Assembly (NCBI RefSeq): GCF_001457415.1
Contig: NZ_LN881722.1
Coordinates: forward strand, 665,176-729,175
DNA: 64,000 bases
Direction: 5' to 3'
From: Gorillibacterium timonense
GTDB taxonomy: Bacteria; Bacillota; Bacilli; Paenibacillales; NBRC-103111
The notes under the pieces are model-generated. The model did not search any database and was not told the origin of the DNA. It saw nothing but the letters and a program-made list of their open reading frames with translations. A program made the translations under genes and the position numbers. This document shows, one piece after another, positions 44,616 to 53,941 of the stretch. How positions within the stretch are numbered: position 1 is the first letter of the stretch; every line of letters starts with the position of its first letter.

Positions 44616-45740
44616 ATGATGGGTAGAGACGGCATCGGAAGTCCGAAGAGGTGGAGAAAAGGGGCTGCGTTTCTGGCGGTCGGTGCGCTGGTGATCGGGC
44701 TGATCGGCTGCGGGAACAAGAATGACTCGGCAAACGGAGAAGGTTCCTCGCCAAAACCGTCGGAGAGCGTAGCAAGCGGATCCACCGCGCCGAAGACAAA
44801 TGGCAAAGCAAGCGTGGAGCTGCTCAATGTATCGTATGATCCGACGCGGGAGCTCTATGAAGCCTTTAATGAATCTTTCGCGAATTATTGGAAAGAGAAA
44901 TCCGGACAGTCCGTCACCATCCAGCAGTCGCACGGAGGATCCGGCAAGCAGGCTCGCTCGGTCATCGACGGTCTGGAAGCGGATGTGGTCACCCTGGCTC
45001 TCGCTTATGACATCGACTCTCTTGCGGACAACGGGCTATTGGCTAAAGATTGGCAGTCCAAGCTTGCAGATAACAGCTCTCCCTATACATCAACCATCGT
45101 CTTCCTAGTGAAGAAGGGAAACCCGAAGGGCATCAAGGATTGGGATGATCTGGTCAAACCGGGCGTTCAGGTGATTACCCCGAATCCCAAATCGTCGGGA
45201 GGAGCCCGCTGGAACTATCTCGCGGCTTGGGGCTACGCGCTTAAGCACAACAACAATGACGAAGCCAAAGCCAAGGAATTCGTGACGGCGCTCTTCAAGA
45301 ATGTGCCAGTGCTCGATTCTGGGGCGCGCGGCGCAACGACCACCTTCGTGGAGCGGGGAATCGGGGACGTGCTGATCGCTTGGGAGAACGAAGCCTATCT
45401 ATCCGTGAACGAACTCGGCAAGGATAAATTCGAAATCATCACTCCATCGGTCAGTATTTTGGCGGAGCCTCCGGTTGCTGTCGTCGACAAGACGGTGGAT
45501 AAACGCGGAACCCGGGAGATCGCCCAGGCATATCTTGAATATCTGTATACGGAAGAAGGGCAGACGATCGCCGCCAAGAACTACTATAGGCCGCGGCTCG
45601 CATCGGTCGCCGAGAAATTCAAGGATCAGTTTTCGCAACTCGAGACCTTTGATATCAGCTTGTTTGGCGGTTGGCGCGCCGCTCAAGAGAAGCATTTCAA
45701 TGATGGCGGCGTCTTCGATCAGATTTACCAGCCCAAATGA
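44616..45740 (+). CDS. sbp: Sulfate ABC transporter substrate-binding lipoprotein
   Basis: The 374-residue protein has a lipoprotein signal (LIGCGNKN, Cys about residue 32) and a Ser/Pro/Thr-rich linker, then the sulfate-binding fold: [43 protein letters not shown], and [23 protein letters not shown]. It captures sulfate or thiosulfate outside the cell. ATG 44616 and 44619 both follow GAGAGGAG. It heads a four-gene operon with the permeases and ATPase. Confidence 0.93.
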   Translation: MMGRDGIGSPKRWRKGAAFLAVGALVIGLIGCGNKNDSANGEGSSPKPSESVASGSTAPKTNGKASVELLNVSYDPTRELYEAFNESFANYWKEKSGQSVTIQQSHGGSGKQARSVIDGLEADVVTLALAYDIDSLADNGLLAKDWQSKLADNSSPYTSTIVFLVKKGNPKGIKDWDDLVKPGVQVITPNPKSSGGARWNYLAAWGYALKHNNNDEAKAKEFVTALFKNVPVLDSGARGATTTFVERGIGDVLIAWENEAYLSVNELGKDKFEIITPSVSILAEPPVAVVDKTVDKRGTREIAQAYLEYLYTEEGQTIAAKNYYRPRLASVAEKFKDQFSQLETFDISLFGGWRAAQEKHFNDGGVFDQIYQPK

Positions 45741-45814
45741 ACAGGTTCCCTCACTCCTGCAAGCATTGAAACCAGTGATGAGGTGCCCTGGCACATAAGC
45801 GGAGGAATTTTCTT

Positions 45815-46651
45815 ATGACTCGTGTCCGGAAAATGAAAAGCGTGCTCCCCGGTTTCGGATTATCCATGGGCTTCACCGTTCTGTATCTTAGCCTGATCGT
45901 GCTCATCCCGCTGTCTGCGGTCTTCCTGAAGGCTGCGACGCTCAGCTGGGATAAGCTGTGGCAGACGGTCACGAATTCCCGCGTTCTCGCTTCGCTGGAG
46001 GTGACCTTCTACACAAGCTTCGTTGCCGCGGTCATCAATGCTGTATTCGGCTTCGTAATCGCCTGGGTCCTGGTTCGCTATCGGTTTCCCGGAAGGCGAT
46101 TGGTGGACGGAATCATCGATATTCCGTTTGCTCTGCCGACGGCGGTAGCGGGCATCGCGCTCACCACGATCTATTCACAGAACGGCTGGGTCGGACGGCT
46201 GCTCGAACCTCTTGGGATCAAGGCGGCATTTTCCCCGCTCGGGATCATCATCGCCCTCACCTTTATCGGTCTACCGTTTGTCGTGCGCACGCTCCAGCCG
46301 GTGCTGGAGGAGCTGGAAAAGGACCTGGAGGAAGCGGCGGCCAGTCTCGGGGCTTACCGCTGGACGATCTTCCGCCGGGTTATTCTTCCCGAGCTGATTC
46401 CTCCTCTCCTCACCGGCTTTGCTCTCGCGTTTGCCCGATCGCTCGGGGAGTATGGCTCGGTGGTGTTTATCTCCGGCAACATGCCGATGAAGACGGAGAT
46501 CGCTCCGCTGCTCATCATGACGAAGCTGGAGCAGTTTGATTATGCCGGGGCAACGGCGATTGCCGCGCTCATGCTGCTCTTGTCCTTCCTCTTGCTGTTT
46601 GCCATCAACCTGCTGCAGTGGAAGACGAACCAAAAGACGCTTCCAAGATGA
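45815..46651 (+). CDS. cysT: Sulfate ABC transporter permease CysT
   Basis: The 278-residue permease has six membrane helices and the CysT pattern [43 protein letters not shown], plus the [22 protein letters not shown] coupling loop. It forms the pore with CysW. TAAGCGGAGG stands before ATG 45815. Confidence 0.94.
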   Translation: MTRVRKMKSVLPGFGLSMGFTVLYLSLIVLIPLSAVFLKAATLSWDKLWQTVTNSRVLASLEVTFYTSFVAAVINAVFGFVIAWVLVRYRFPGRRLVDGIIDIPFALPTAVAGIALTTIYSQNGWVGRLLEPLGIKAAFSPLGIIIALTFIGLPFVVRTLQPVLEELEKDLEEAAASLGAYRWTIFRRVILPELIPPLLTGFALAFARSLGEYGSVVFISGNMPMKTEIAPLLIMTKLEQFDYAGATAIAALMLLLSFLLLFAINLLQWKTNQKTLPR

Positions 46652-46679
46652 TTCCCGGATCCCCGAAGGAGGTAATCGC

Positions 46680-47540
46680 ATGGCTGTCACGACACGTGTC
46701 CAAGCGGCCGCACCCCAAACCCGCCCTCGTCATTTGAACGAACCGGCATGGGTTCGCTATCTGATGATCGGGATCGCTCTCTTGTTTCTCTTGCTGGTGC
46801 TCATTCTTCCGCTGATCACCGTATTTGCGGAAGCCTTCAAGCGGGGAGCGGATCTCTATTTTGCCTCGCTTCGGGAAAAGAACGCGCTTTCGGCGATCCG
46901 CTTGACGCTGCTCGTGGCTGGAATCGCGGTTCCTCTCAACCTGGTATTCGGCGTCGCGGCAGCTTGGGCCATCACCAAGTTTAAGTTTCGCGGCAAAAAC
47001 CTGCTCATCACGCTCATCGACCTGCCCTTTTCCGTGTCGCCGGTCATTGCCGGCTTGGTCTTCGTACTGATCTTCGGCAGCAAGGGCTGGCTCGGACCGT
47101 TTCTCTCCGAGCACGACATTAAGGTGATCTTCGCCGTGCCGGGCATCGTCCTGACTACCGTATTCGTCACCTTCCCGTTTGTCGCGCGGGAGCTTATCCC
47201 GCTCATGCAAGCGCAGGGAACGGCGGAGGAGGAAGCGGCGGCGAGCCTCGGCGCAAGCGGCTGGCGCATCTTTTGGAAGGTGACCTTGCCCAACATCAAA
47301 TGGGCGCTCCTGTACGGCGTCATATTGTGCAACGCGCGGGCCATGGGAGAATTCGGGGCAGTTTCGGTAGTCTCCGGCCACATTCGCGGCAAAACCAACA
47401 CGCTGCCTTTGCATGTGGAGATTCTTTATAATGAATACAATTTTTCCGCCGCATTCGCCTGTGCTTCACTGCTCGTCCTGCTCGCCCTTGTCACACTCGG
47501 GGTGAAGAGCCTGGTCGAGTGGAAGCACCGCAAATCCTAA
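46680..47540 (+). CDS. cysW: Sulfate ABC transporter permease CysW
   Basis: The 286-residue permease starts at ATG 46680 after GAAGGAGG. The conserved DLPFSVSPVIAGLVFVLIFG and [24 protein letters not shown] loop identify CysW. It starts 28 bases after cysT; a frame extending upstream to 46536 overlaps cysT and is not coding. Confidence 0.94.
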   Translation: MAVTTRVQAAAPQTRPRHLNEPAWVRYLMIGIALLFLLLVLILPLITVFAEAFKRGADLYFASLREKNALSAIRLTLLVAGIAVPLNLVFGVAAAWAITKFKFRGKNLLITLIDLPFSVSPVIAGLVFVLIFGSKGWLGPFLSEHDIKVIFAVPGIVLTTVFVTFPFVARELIPLMQAQGTAEEEAAASLGASGWRIFWKVTLPNIKWALLYGVILCNARAMGEFGAVSVVSGHIRGKTNTLPLHVEILYNEYNFSAAFACASLLVLLALVTLGVKSLVEWKHRKS

Positions 47541-47561
47541 AGGAACCGGGAGGAGAACCCG

Positions 47562-48617
47562 ATGCACATCCAGGTAAAGGAGCTAAGCAAAAGCTTCGGC
47601 GGCGATTATGCCGTCCACGGCGTCAGCTTCGACATCGAGGAAGGAAAGCTGATCGGCCTTCTCGGCCCGAGCGGCGGAGGAAAGACGACGATTCTGCGCA
47701 TGCTGGCGGGGCTGGAGCAGCCCTCGTCAGGAGAAATCTACTTTCACGGGAGGCGGGTCGAAAACGAGCCGCCGCAAAAGCGCGGCATCGGCTTTGTCTT
47801 CCAGAACTATGCCTTGTTCAAGCACATGACGGTATTCGATAACATCGCCTTCGGCCTCGCGGTGCAAAAGAAATCGCGCAAGGAGACGAGGGAGCGAGTG
47901 GAGAAGCTGCTCAACTTAACGGGGCTCGCCGGACTCGGCGGGCGCTATCCGCATCAGCTCTCGGGCGGACAGAAGCAGCGGGTGGCCTTCGCCCGGGCGA
48001 TCGCGCCTGAGCCGCAGCTTCTGCTCTTGGACGAACCGTTTGCGGCCATTGACGCCAAGGTGCGCAAGGAGCTTCGGACGTGGCTTCGCGAGATGATCAA
48101 CCGCCTCAAGATCACGACCATCTTCGTCACCCACGATCAGGAGGAGGCGGTGGAGGTGGCGGATGAGATCATGGTGATCAACAAGGGACGCCTTGAGCAG
48201 AAGGGAACGCCGTGGGACATCTATAAGGAGCCGCAAACGCCTTTTGTCGCAGCCTTTATCGGCGAATCCAACCTGGTGGAGGACTGCTCCCGGTTGAGGG
48301 GCTTCGAGCGGGAAGGTGTGGCCAAAGGGATGATCCGTCCGGAATTTATCGAGATTTTCCGCCCGGGTGAAGGAACGTTCGTCTCGGCTTATGAGAAGGG
48401 AACGGTGCGCAGCCTCTTCTTCCGCGGGACTTCCTGGGAAGTTGAGATCGAATCGGGGCCGCATCGGCTCCTCGCGTACCGCTCCCTGGAACAAGAAGCG
48501 CTAGAGGTTGGCGACCAGGTCGGACTCTTGATCCATCGTCTGTACCGCTTTGATGAGCACTCGGGAGTGATGGTCGAGAACGCAAGCAAGATTGATCCTC
48601 TGCCTGTCTACATTTAA
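47562..48617 (+). CDS. cysA: Sulfate ABC transporter ATPase CysA
   Basis: The 351-residue ATPase has Walker A GPSGGGKTT, signature LSGGQKQRVAFARA, Walker B LLLLDEPFAAID, and a C-terminal regulatory TOBE-like domain after residue 240. It energises CysT/CysW. GGAGGAG precedes ATG 47562. Confidence 0.93.
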   Translation: MHIQVKELSKSFGGDYAVHGVSFDIEEGKLIGLLGPSGGGKTTILRMLAGLEQPSSGEIYFHGRRVENEPPQKRGIGFVFQNYALFKHMTVFDNIAFGLAVQKKSRKETRERVEKLLNLTGLAGLGGRYPHQLSGGQKQRVAFARAIAPEPQLLLLDEPFAAIDAKVRKELRTWLREMINRLKITTIFVTHDQEEAVEVADEIMVINKGRLEQKGTPWDIYKEPQTPFVAAFIGESNLVEDCSRLRGFEREGVAKGMIRPEFIEIFRPGEGTFVSAYEKGTVRSLFFRGTSWEVEIESGPHRLLAYRSLEQEALEVGDQVGLLIHRLYRFDEHSGVMVENASKIDPLPVYI

Positions 48618-48741
48618 AGATCTGCATGAAAGTCAAGGAAAGCATGAGCATGAAGAGTGGGATCGGACGAAAGATCCTGAACTCCTCTTAAGCGGAAATG
48701 AATAGCGGAAGCCTGAAGGCAGTTCCCTGTCACTTGATGGT

Positions 48742-48760
48742 GGCGGAGGACCGCCTTTTT
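48742..48760 (+). terminator. Terminator after the sulfate transporter operon
   Basis: GGCGG and CCGCC pair over AGGA and are followed by TTTTT. The rest of the gap 48618-48866 holds no supported gene. Confidence 0.7.
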
Positions 48761-48866
48761 CCTTTGCACGACTTATCAATGGTAGAGCATCTCAACTCCG
48801 TGATGGCGGGTCCTCGAAAAGGGGTATTCGAAGGCGCTGCAGCCTTGCTTTTCCTCAGCCAGCCAA

Positions 48867-48895
48867 TTGAGGAAAAACAGGGACTAGGCTATAAT
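48867..48895 (+). promoter_or_regulatory. Promoter of gatCAB
   Basis: TTGAGG (48867-48872), 17 bases, TATAAT (48890-48895), about 90 bases before gatC. Confidence 0.75.
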
Positions 48896-48985
48896 GAGGG
48901 AATGATTAAGGGCGCCGTCCGTTACCGTGCCAGCGCGTTAAGTGGCTGGGGTGGACGGGCTCGCGGAGAGAAGAGGTGCGCTGGG

Positions 48986-49273
48986 ATGAGCATATCCGCC
49001 AAGCAAGTGGAGCATGTGGCCAATCTGGCCCGGCTGGAGCTTACGGAGGAAGAGAAAGAGATGTATACGGAGCAGTTGAACGCCATCCTGAAGTATGCCG
49101 AGAAGCTCGGCAGCCTGGATACGGACGAAATCGAACCGACCGATCACGCCGTACCGCTTGCGAATGTGCTGCGGGAGGACGAAGTGCGTCCATCGCTTCC
49201 GCTGGAAAGCGTTCTGCTGAACGCGCCGGATGAAGAGGATGGACAGATCAAAGTGCCGGCGGTGCTGGAATAG
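48986..49273 (+). CDS. gatC: Asp-tRNA(Asn)/Glu-tRNA(Gln) amidotransferase subunit C
   Basis: The 95-residue protein ([20 protein letters not shown] ... [21 protein letters not shown]) is GatC, which stabilises GatA and GatB. ATG 48986 follows GAGGTG. The open frame upstream to 48698 includes the promoter and is not coding. Confidence 0.95.
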   Translation: MSISAKQVEHVANLARLELTEEEKEMYTEQLNAILKYAEKLGSLDTDEIEPTDHAVPLANVLREDEVRPSLPLESVLLNAPDEEDGQIKVPAVLE

Positions 49274-49287
49274 AGGAGGCCATGACG

Positions 49288-50745
49288 TTGACCCTGTTAC
49301 AACAATCGATTGAAGAAGTCGGCAAGAAGCTGGCCGCTCAGGAACTGTCCGTCGAAGAGCTCGTTGCGGAATCGCTCGACCGGATCGAGCAAGTGGACGG
49401 CCGAATTGGGGCGTTCCTGAGTGTAACCGGCGAGGATGCGCGGAAGGAAGCCCAAAAGCTGGACAGGAAACTGCGGGAAGGCGGGGAGCGCGGGCTCTTG
49501 TTCGGCCTTCCGGCTGGAATCAAGGACAACATGAATACTTTGGGGTATAAAACCACCTGCGCCAGTCAATTCCTGTCCAATTACACGTCCATCTACGATG
49601 CGACGGCCGTTCAGAACTTGCAGCGGCACGAGTATGTGCTCGTGGGCAAGACGAACATGGACGAGTTCGCCATGGGCGGCTCCAACGAGAATTCCTCGTT
49701 TCATCCGGTGCGGAATCCGTGGAACCTGGACTACGTTCCCGGCGGCAGCAGCGGCGGCTCGGCAGCGGCTGTAGCAGCGGGAGAGGTTTATTTTGCTCTC
49801 GGCTCCGACACCGGCGGCTCCATCCGGCAGCCCGCTTCCTACTGCGGAATCGTCGGCTTGAAGCCGACCTACGGGCTCGTTTCCCGTTTCGGTCTCGTGG
49901 CCTTCGCGTCCTCACTCGACCAGATCGGACCGCTGACTAAGAACGTCGAAGACAGTGCTTATGTGCTTCAAGCTATCGCCGGTCATGATTCGAAGGATTC
50001 CACTTCCTTGAAGGTGGATCTGCCGGATTACCGCAAAGCGCTGACGGGTGATATCCGCGGGCTGCGGGTCGCGGTTCCGAAGGAATACATGGGAGAAGGC
50101 GTTGCGCCTGCGGTTCGGGATGCCGTGCGGAATGCGCTCGCCGAGCTGGAGAAGCTGGGCGCCGTTTGGGAAGAGGTCTCTCTCCCACATACGGAATATG
50201 CAGTAGCGGCGTACTATCTGCTTGCTTCCTCGGAAGCCTCCTCGAATCTGGCCCGCTTTGACGGAGTCCGCTACGGCGTTCGCGCGGAGCAAGCGGACAA
50301 CCTTCTGGACCTGTACCGCAAGTCGCGCAGCGAAGGCTTCGGCCCGGAAGTGAAGCGCCGGATCATGCTCGGGACGTATGCGCTCAGCTCTGGTTATTAC
50401 GAAGCGTACTATTTGAAGGCGCAGAAAGTCCGCACCCTGATCAAGCGGGACTTCGATGAAGTCTTCGAGCGCTTTGATATCATCGTCGGACCGACCGCGC
50501 CGACTCCGGCCTTCAAGCTCGGAGAGCAGGCGAGCGATCCGCTGACGATGTACTTGAATGATATTCTGACCATTCCTGTGAGCCTGGCGGGCATTCCCGC
50601 CATCAGCGTTCCTTGCGGGATGGCAGATGGGCTGCCGATCGGCCTGCAGATCATCGGCAAAGCTCTCGATGAATCAACCATCCTGCGTGCCGCCCATGCC
50701 TTTGAGCAGCACACGGACTATCACTTAGCCCGTCCGGCGCTATAA
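49288..50745 (+). CDS. gatA: Asp-tRNA(Asn)/Glu-tRNA(Gln) amidotransferase subunit A
   Basis: The 485-residue amidase releases ammonia from glutamine for GatB. The Ser-cis-Ser-Lys triad is visible: Lys in GIKDNMNT, and the Ser-rich [15 protein letters not shown] and [19 protein letters not shown] 49288 is 8 bases after GAGGAGG, while the in-frame ATG 49282 is only 2 bases away, so TTG is the likelier start. Confidence 0.95.
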   Translation: MTLLQQSIEEVGKKLAAQELSVEELVAESLDRIEQVDGRIGAFLSVTGEDARKEAQKLDRKLREGGERGLLFGLPAGIKDNMNTLGYKTTCASQFLSNYTSIYDATAVQNLQRHEYVLVGKTNMDEFAMGGSNENSSFHPVRNPWNLDYVPGGSSGGSAAAVAAGEVYFALGSDTGGSIRQPASYCGIVGLKPTYGLVSRFGLVAFASSLDQIGPLTKNVEDSAYVLQAIAGHDSKDSTSLKVDLPDYRKALTGDIRGLRVAVPKEYMGEGVAPAVRDAVRNALAELEKLGAVWEEVSLPHTEYAVAAYYLLASSEASSNLARFDGVRYGVRAEQADNLLDLYRKSRSEGFGPEVKRRIMLGTYALSSGYYEAYYLKAQKVRTLIKRDFDEVFERFDIIVGPTAPTPAFKLGEQASDPLTMYLNDILTIPVSLAGIPAISVPCGMADGLPIGLQIIGKALDESTILRAAHAFEQHTDYHLARPAL

Positions 50746-50758
50746 AGGAGGCACACCC

Positions 50759-52210
50759 ATGATCGAAACGAACGAACAAAGCCGTTACGAAACGGTAATC
50801 GGACTGGAAGTGCACGTAGAGCTTCATACGAATTCGAAAGTCTTTTGCGGCTGCTCGACATCCTTCGGCGCCCCTCCGAACACCCATACCTGTCCGGTCT
50901 GCCTCGGTTACCCCGGCGTACTGCCGGTGCTCAACAAGAGGGCTGTCGAATATGCGATGAAGGCCGCCATGGCCTTGAACTGCGAAATCAGCGAGACGAC
51001 CAGCTTCGACCGGAAAAACTATTTCTATCCCGACTCACCCAAGGCTTATCAGATTTCCCAATTGTATCGTCCGATCGGCAAGAACGGCTGGCTGGAGATT
51101 GAAATCGGAGGAACGACGAAGCGGATCGGCATCAAGCAGCTTCATCTGGAGGAGGATGCGGGCAAGCTGTCCCACGCGGACGGCGGTTTCGCTTCGCTGG
51201 TTGACTTCAACCGAGTTGGGACTCCGCTCATTGAGATTGTGTCCGATCCCGACTTGCGCTCGCCGGAGGAAACCCTGCTCTACATCGAGAAGATTCGGGC
51301 GATCATGCAGTACTGCGAGGTATCTGACGTTAAGATGGAGGAAGGCTCTCTGCGCTGGGACGCCAACATCAGCTTGCGCCCCCGCGGTCAGGAGGAATAC
51401 GGCATCCGCACTGAGCTGAAGAACATGAACTCCTTCAAAGCGGTGCAAAAGGCGCTGGAATACGAGCAGATCCGTCAAGCCGAGGTTCTCGACGCCGGAG
51501 GACAAGTGGTCCAGGAGACTCTTCGCTTCGATGAAAATCAAGGCAAAACCTTTTCGATGCGCAGCAAGGAAGAGGCTCACGATTATCGCTATTTCCCGGA
51601 CCCGGATCTCGTGGTCCTGAACATCGACGAAGAGTGGCGGGAAGCGGTGCGCGCTACCATTCCGGAGCTTCCGGATGCAAGGCGCGAGCGGTATGCCCGC
51701 GATTATGGCTTGCCTGAGTACGACGCCGGAGTGATTACCTCGTCGAAGAAGCTTGCCGATCTGTTTGAGGAGAGCCTCGGCTATACCTCCGACGCCAAAG
51801 CGGTCGCCAACTGGATCATGGGCGATCTGCTCGGGTATTTGAACCAGAACGGGCTAGAGCCGGGCGAAGTGAAGATCACCGGAGCAGGACTCGGAGAGAT
51901 GATCGGTCTCATCGAGAAAGGGACGATCAGCACCAAGATCGCGAAGACCGTCTTCAAAGAGATGCTGGCGACGGGCAAAGCGCCGCAGGCGATTGTGGAA
52001 GAGCAAGGGCTCGTTCAGATCAGCGACGAGAGCGCCCTCATTGCCATCGTGGACCGGATCGTGGAAGCCAACCCGCAATCGGTTGCGGATTACAAAGCGG
52101 GCAAAGAGAAAGCCGTCGGCTTCCTGGTCGGACAAGCGATGAAGGAAACGAAGGGCAAGGCGAACCCGGGGCTTCTGAACAAGCTCATCATCGACAGGTT
52201 GAATGCATGA
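50759..52210 (+). CDS. gatB: Asp-tRNA(Asn)/Glu-tRNA(Gln) amidotransferase subunit B
   Basis: The 483-residue kinase-transferase shows [13 protein letters not shown], the zinc cysteines in FCGCS and CPVCLGYPG, and the C-terminal tRNA-binding tail. With GatC and GatA it completes the indirect route to Gln-tRNA (and Asn-tRNA). AAAGGAGG precedes ATG 50759. Confidence 0.96.
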   Translation: MIETNEQSRYETVIGLEVHVELHTNSKVFCGCSTSFGAPPNTHTCPVCLGYPGVLPVLNKRAVEYAMKAAMALNCEISETTSFDRKNYFYPDSPKAYQISQLYRPIGKNGWLEIEIGGTTKRIGIKQLHLEEDAGKLSHADGGFASLVDFNRVGTPLIEIVSDPDLRSPEETLLYIEKIRAIMQYCEVSDVKMEEGSLRWDANISLRPRGQEEYGIRTELKNMNSFKAVQKALEYEQIRQAEVLDAGGQVVQETLRFDENQGKTFSMRSKEEAHDYRYFPDPDLVVLNIDEEWREAVRATIPELPDARRERYARDYGLPEYDAGVITSSKKLADLFEESLGYTSDAKAVANWIMGDLLGYLNQNGLEPGEVKITGAGLGEMIGLIEKGTISTKIAKTVFKEMLATGKAPQAIVEEQGLVQISDESALIAIVDRIVEANPQSVADYKAGKEKAVGFLVGQAMKETKGKANPGLLNKLIIDRLNA

Positions 52211-52683
52211 GCGCCGTCTCTGAGGACATCCGACTGCTCGATCTGAGCGATCAGACGGAGGCGTTGCGGCTTCTCGCCTTGCAGCAGGCCTCTTACTTGT
52301 CCGAAGCTCAAGTGATCGGCTTCAGCGACATTCCTCCTCTGCGGGACACCTTGTCCTCGCTGCGGGAATCGCCGGAGTCCTTTTATGGCTGCTTCCGTGA
52401 CGGAGAGTTGATCGCCTGCATAGCTTATGAGCAGGAACGCGACATCCTGACGATCTGCCGGATGATGGTTCATCCCGGCAGCTTTCGTCAGGGAATCGCG
52501 GCGGCCCTCCTCGGATTCGTGGAGCGGCAAGCGTCGGGCGTCCGAGAATTCCATGTCTCGGCGGTCACGACCAATGAGCCCGCCGTCCGCCTGTATGAAA
52601 AGCATGGCTTTAAGCCGACAGACTTGTGGGAGATCGCCCCGGGGATTCAAATGGCGGATTACGTGAAGATAGTGAGCGACTAG
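52207..52683 (+). CDS. GNAT family N-acetyltransferase
   Basis: The 158-residue protein has the acetyl-CoA-binding pattern [21 protein letters not shown] (V-x-P-x-x-R-x-x-G-I/A) and the C-terminal [14 protein letters not shown] of GNAT enzymes. Substrate unknown. It overlaps the gatB stop (ATGA), so it is probably part of the gat transcript. Confidence 0.85.
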   Translation: MSAVSEDIRLLDLSDQTEALRLLALQQASYLSEAQVIGFSDIPPLRDTLSSLRESPESFYGCFRDGELIACIAYEQERDILTICRMMVHPGSFRQGIAAALLGFVERQASGVREFHVSAVTTNEPAVRLYEKHGFKPTDLWEIAPGIQMADYVKIVSD

Positions 52684-52715
52684 TTATTGAAAATTACAGG
52701 ATAGGAGGGACCGCG

Positions 52716-53414
52716 GTGAGTCCATTTGTCATTTCTCCCTTGGAGCTAACCATCCGGTTGCTCCTTTCTCTTTTGCTGGGTGGATTGATCGGCTATGAAC
52801 GAGAACGGAACAACCGCCCCGCCGGCTTCCGGACGCATATCCTGGTCTGTCTCGGCTCCACCCTGCTCATGCTTATCTCGGTGTATGGCTTTGCCGCATT
52901 CGCCGGTGTAAAAGGTGTGACGATGGACCCGACCCGGCTCGCCGCCCAAGTCATTCCGAGCATCGGGTTCCTCGGAGCAGGGACGATCCTTCGCAACGAC
53001 TTTTCCGTAACAGGCCTGACGACCGCCGCTTCTCTCTGGGTGGCGTCCGCGATCGGACTTGCCGTTGGCGCCGGGTTTTATTATGGGGCTTTTCTCGTGA
53101 CGGGCATGGTTCTGCTTAGCCTCTATATTCTAAATAAAGTGGAAAAGCGTTATTTCAGCGGGAAACGCATCTTTACCCTAAAGATCTCCGTGGTGAATCA
53201 GCCGGGTGTCTTGGGAACCGTCTCCACTCTGCTCTCCGCGCGAAGCGTTTCCGTTACGCGCATGTCCGTGGAGGAAGAAACGACAGGCGATCTTCATAAC
53301 CTCATCATTCATATGTCTCTAAAGCTGCCTCGGCGCGGTTCGGAAATCGCCCATATCGTCGAAGAGATTCAAAGAGTGGACGGAGTGACGAGCGTCGCGA
53401 TGGAAAGCGTTTAA
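52716..53414 (+). CDS. MgtC/SapB family membrane protein
   Basis: The 232-residue protein has four hydrophobic helices with the MgtC signature LLLGGLIGYERERNNRPAGFRTHILVCLG, IGFLGAGTILR and GLTTAASLWVASAIGLAVGAG. A C-terminal ACT-like domain follows (LKISVVNQPGVLGTVSTLLSARSVSVT). MgtC proteins affect Mg2+ or acid homeostasis and F-ATPase in pathogens; the role here is unknown. GTG 52716 follows AGGAGGGA; upstream frame extension has no site. Confidence 0.87.
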   Translation: MSPFVISPLELTIRLLLSLLLGGLIGYERERNNRPAGFRTHILVCLGSTLLMLISVYGFAAFAGVKGVTMDPTRLAAQVIPSIGFLGAGTILRNDFSVTGLTTAASLWVASAIGLAVGAGFYYGAFLVTGMVLLSLYILNKVEKRYFSGKRIFTLKISVVNQPGVLGTVSTLLSARSVSVTRMSVEEETTGDLHNLIIHMSLKLPRRGSEIAHIVEEIQRVDGVTSVAMESV

Positions 53415-53434
53415 GAAGAGTATAAAAAGCTTCA

Positions 53435-53464
53435 TTGACAAGCAAAAGAGTGGTTCTTTACAAT
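53435..53464 (+). promoter_or_regulatory. Promoter of perR
   Basis: TTGACA (53435-53440), 18 bases, TACAAT (53459-53464). Confidence 0.8.
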
Positions 53465-53472
53465 AAGTATCA
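53458..53472. promoter_or_regulatory. Candidate Per box at the perR promoter
   Basis: TTACAATAAGTATCA matches 11 of 14 fixed positions of the Per box TTATAATNATTATAA and covers the -10 element, which fits autorepression of perR. Confidence 0.6.
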
Positions 53473-53503
53473 GATTAAAAGCAAATCAATGGCGGTGAGT
53501 ATT

Positions 53504-53938
53504 TTGGAATCAAGATTTGAGCAAGCATTGGAGAAATTGAAAACAACCGGCGTGCGTATGACCCCTCAGCGCCACGCCATTTTGTCTTTTTTGTTGGATT
53601 CGGTGGCTCATCCCTCGGCGGATGAAATCTATAAGGCACTTGTACCCCGTTTTCCCAGCATGAGCGTAGCAACGGTCTATAACAATCTGCGGGTGTTTAT
53701 CGACTCCGGCCTTGTCCGTGAGCTGACGTATGGCGACTCTTCCAGCCGCTTCGATGCGGATCTGTCCGATCATTACCATGCTCAATGCCGCGTCTGCGGC
53801 AAGATCGTCGATTTCAGCTATCCGGTGCTGCATGAGGTCGAACAGGAGGCTGCCGCAGAGACCGGCTTTCAGGTGGAAGGGTTGCGGCTGGAAGTCTATG
53901 GCGTTTGCCCGGACTGCAAGCCGAAGGTGACGCATTAA
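53504..53938 (+). CDS. perR: Peroxide-responsive repressor PerR
   Basis: The 144-residue Fur-family regulator has the DNA-binding TGVRMTPQRHAILSFLLD, HPSADEIYKAL, the regulatory site around RFDADLSDHYHAQC (His and Asp ligands oxidised by H2O2) and the structural zinc pairs CRVCGK and CPDCK. TTG 53504 gives MESRFEQALEKLKTTGVRMT, the PerR-like N-terminus, with GGCGGTGAG upstream; ATG 53489 has no site. In B. subtilis perR also lies near ygxA and an rRNA operon, as here. Confidence 0.88.
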   Translation: MESRFEQALEKLKTTGVRMTPQRHAILSFLLDSVAHPSADEIYKALVPRFPSMSVATVYNNLRVFIDSGLVRELTYGDSSSRFDADLSDHYHAQCRVCGKIVDFSYPVLHEVEQEAAAETGFQVEGLRLEVYGVCPDCKPKVTH

Positions 53939-53941
53939 GCG

